Source: Acidobacteriota bacterium (GTDB lineage: Bacteria > Acidobacteriota > Terriglobia > Acidiferrales > UBA7541). From it: DNA of 6,880 nt. Location: positions 1 through 6,880 of the forward strand of contig QHYP01000151.1 in assembly GCA_003224195.1 (NCBI GenBank), given 5' to 3'. Made by a program: the position numbers and the translations under genes. The stretch's first letter is position 1. Every line of letters begins with the position of its first letter. Below are positions 5,565 to 6,880 of this stretch, in pieces. The notes under the pieces are model-generated. The model made no database searches. It saw nothing but the letters and a program-made list of their open reading frames with translations, and was not told where the DNA came from.

Positions 5565-6880
5565 ATGACCGCTCCAGTAATACGCAATCTCCTTCTCGCA
5601 GCGCTGTTGCTGCCGGCTTCGGCGGCAGCGCAGAGCGTTTCACCGAGCTCCATACCCACGCAGCACAACGAGGCTACGGTGGCCCAACTCCAAGCGCAGA
5701 TGGCCTCCGGCATGCTCACTTCAGAGCAACTGACCAGCGAATACATCGCCCGCATCATTGCTCTAGACCAGAACGGTCCCGGGGTCAACGCAGTGATTGA
5801 GCTCAACCCGGACGCGCTGGTCATGGCGCGCAACGCGGACGCTTTGCGCAAGCGAGGCGTCGTGCTCGGGCCCTTGCATGGCATCCCAGTCCTGCTGAAG
5901 GACAATATCGACACCGGCGACAAGATGCAGACCAGCGCGGGGTCATTCGCGCTCGTGGGCATGCCTGCGTCGCGGGACTCCACCGTGGCGGCGAACCTGC
6001 GCGCCGGGGGTGCCGTGATCCTGGGCAAGACCAACCTTTCGGAGTGGGCGAACTTCCGCTCCTTTGAATCGATCAGCGGCTGGTCAGGCCGCGGCGGACA
6101 GACGCACAACCCGTACGGTATCGATCGCAACCCCTGCGGCTCCAGCTCCGGCTCGGGCGCGGCGGCATCGGCGAACTTCGCCACGGTGTCGTTCGGTAGC
6201 GAGACGGATGGCAGCATCGTGTGTCCCGCAAACGCTAACGGCGTCGTCGGAATCAAGCCCACGGTTGGACTCACCAGCCGCGCCGGCGTCGTGCCCATTT
6301 CGCACACGCAAGACACCGTCGGTCCCCACGGACGGACGGTGGCCGACGCGGCAGCGGCGCTGAGCGTCATCCAAAGCCGCAGCTTCGACGGGCGGGACCC
6401 GGCGACGAGTGGCGTCCCGCTGGGCTGGCAAGGAACGGGCAAGACACGTCCCAAGAACATCCCCACCGATTACACCAAGTTCGTGAACCCGAACGGGCTC
6501 CAGGGCGCGAGGCTGGGCGTGACGCGCGTTGGGTTGGGCGGATTTGACCCGAATGTACCGACGCCGCAATCTGTGCTGGACGGGTTCGAGGCGGCGGTGG
6601 ACGAACTCACGACGGCAGGCGCCACCGTGATCGACCTGGATGCGCAAGGTTTCAACTTCGCGCCGGCTGACGGCGAGTTCCTGGTGCTGCTCTTCGACTT
6701 TCGCAACGATGTGGGGGCGTACTTCGCCACGCGCGTGGGCGTGCCGGTAGCAGGCGGGACGCTGCAGAGCGCCATCGACTTCGACAATGCCCATGCGGAC
6801 GTCGAAATGCCGTTCTTCAACCAGGACATCTTCGACCTGGCCAATGCGCTCGCGCCGGGACCGAATGACCCGCAGCCCTT
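5565..6880 (+). CDS. Exported amidase-signature hydrolase, peptide amidase-like, 3' end outside the window
   Basis: The frame is open from the ATG at 5565 to the window end (438 codons seen). Residues 1-22 form a signal peptide: R7, then the hydrophobic stretch NLLLAALLLPASAAA, with likely cleavage near AAA-Q23, so the enzyme is predicted to act in the periplasm or outside the cell. The amidase-signature fold follows. The Ser-cisSer-Lys triad is complete: K112 in GIPVLLKDNID, cis-Ser S193 in NPCGSSSGSG, and nucleophile S217 in TETDGSIVCP. S193 and S217 are 24 residues apart, as in this family. GVVGIKPTVGL and the SHTQDTVGPHGRTVADAA segment follow as expected. GSSSGSG with TETDGSI, instead of the GatA-like GGSSGG and GTDTGGS, points to the peptide amidase-like branch, and the signal peptide rules out GatA. 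The substrate (a C-terminal peptide amide, another amide or an ester) cannot be read from the sequence. The gene is divergent from purA, with its own promoter and Shine-Dalgarno site. Confidence 0.93.
   Translation, partial: MTAPVIRNLLLAALLLPASAAAQSVSPSSIPTQHNEATVAQLQAQMASGMLTSEQLTSEYIARIIALDQNGPGVNAVIELNPDALVMARNADALRKRGVVLGPLHGIPVLLKDNIDTGDKMQTSAGSFALVGMPASRDSTVAANLRAGGAVILGKTNLSEWANFRSFESISGWSGRGGQTHNPYGIDRNPCGSSSGSGAAASANFATVSFGSETDGSIVCPANANGVVGIKPTVGLTSRAGVVPISHTQDTVGPHGRTVADAAAALSVIQSRSFDGRDPATSGVPLGWQGTGKTRPKNIPTDYTKFVNPNGLQGARLGVTRVGLGGFDPNVPTPQSVLDGFEAAVDELTTAGATVIDLDAQGFNFAPADGEFLVLLFDFRNDVGAYFATRVGVPVAGGTLQSAIDFDNAHADVEMPFFNQDIFDLANALAPGPNDPQP

Noticed and set aside
5504..6466. 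Minus-strand open frame (320 codons) over the amidase
   Set aside because: The plus strand encodes an amidase with a signal peptide, a full triad and a strong Shine-Dalgarno site; the antisense frame is a by-product of codon bias.

Overview
The window comes from a GC-rich bacterial chromosome. An acidobacterial origin is my best guess. It rests on three things: a receiver protein with a DUF4388/PATAN domain, a REP-like palindrome between genes, and the style of the housekeeping proteins. None of these is decisive, and myxobacterial or other soil lineages remain possible. No mobile element, CRISPR array, tRNA or rRNA is visible.

Layout. At the left edge is the 3' part of an unrecognised plus-strand gene (1-558). 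It converges on a minus-strand cluster that reads, in transcription order, purA (5002-3704), moeA (3648-2437), moaC (2379-1867), a two-domain response regulator (1870-1109) and mogA (1102-614). Three of these proteins are molybdenum cofactor (Moco) enzymes: MoaC makes cyclic pyranopterin monophosphate, MogA adenylylates molybdopterin, and MoeA inserts molybdate. MoaA, MoaD and MoaE are not in the window. The moaC stop overlaps the response regulator start (ATGA), and only six bases separate the regulator from mogA, so these three are probably translated from one message. purA (adenylosuccinate synthetase) may head the same transcript.

The three junctions without tight packing (hypothetical/mogA, moaC/moeA, moeA/purA) are 55, 57 and 55 bases long. 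Each holds one copy of the same palindrome in the same orientation. The palindrome also explains why the longest open frames of moeA and moaC begin too early.

A 562-base non-coding region (5003-5564) separates purA from a divergent gene. It holds a plausible sigma70-type promoter, a small perfect inverted repeat and a strong Shine-Dalgarno site. The divergent gene (5565 to the window end) encodes an exported amidase-signature enzyme with an intact Ser-Ser-Lys triad, cut off by the right edge.

I found no clear new defence or mobile system. The two points most worth following are the DUF4388 response regulator locked into a Moco gene cluster, and the palindrome family at the gene junctions.
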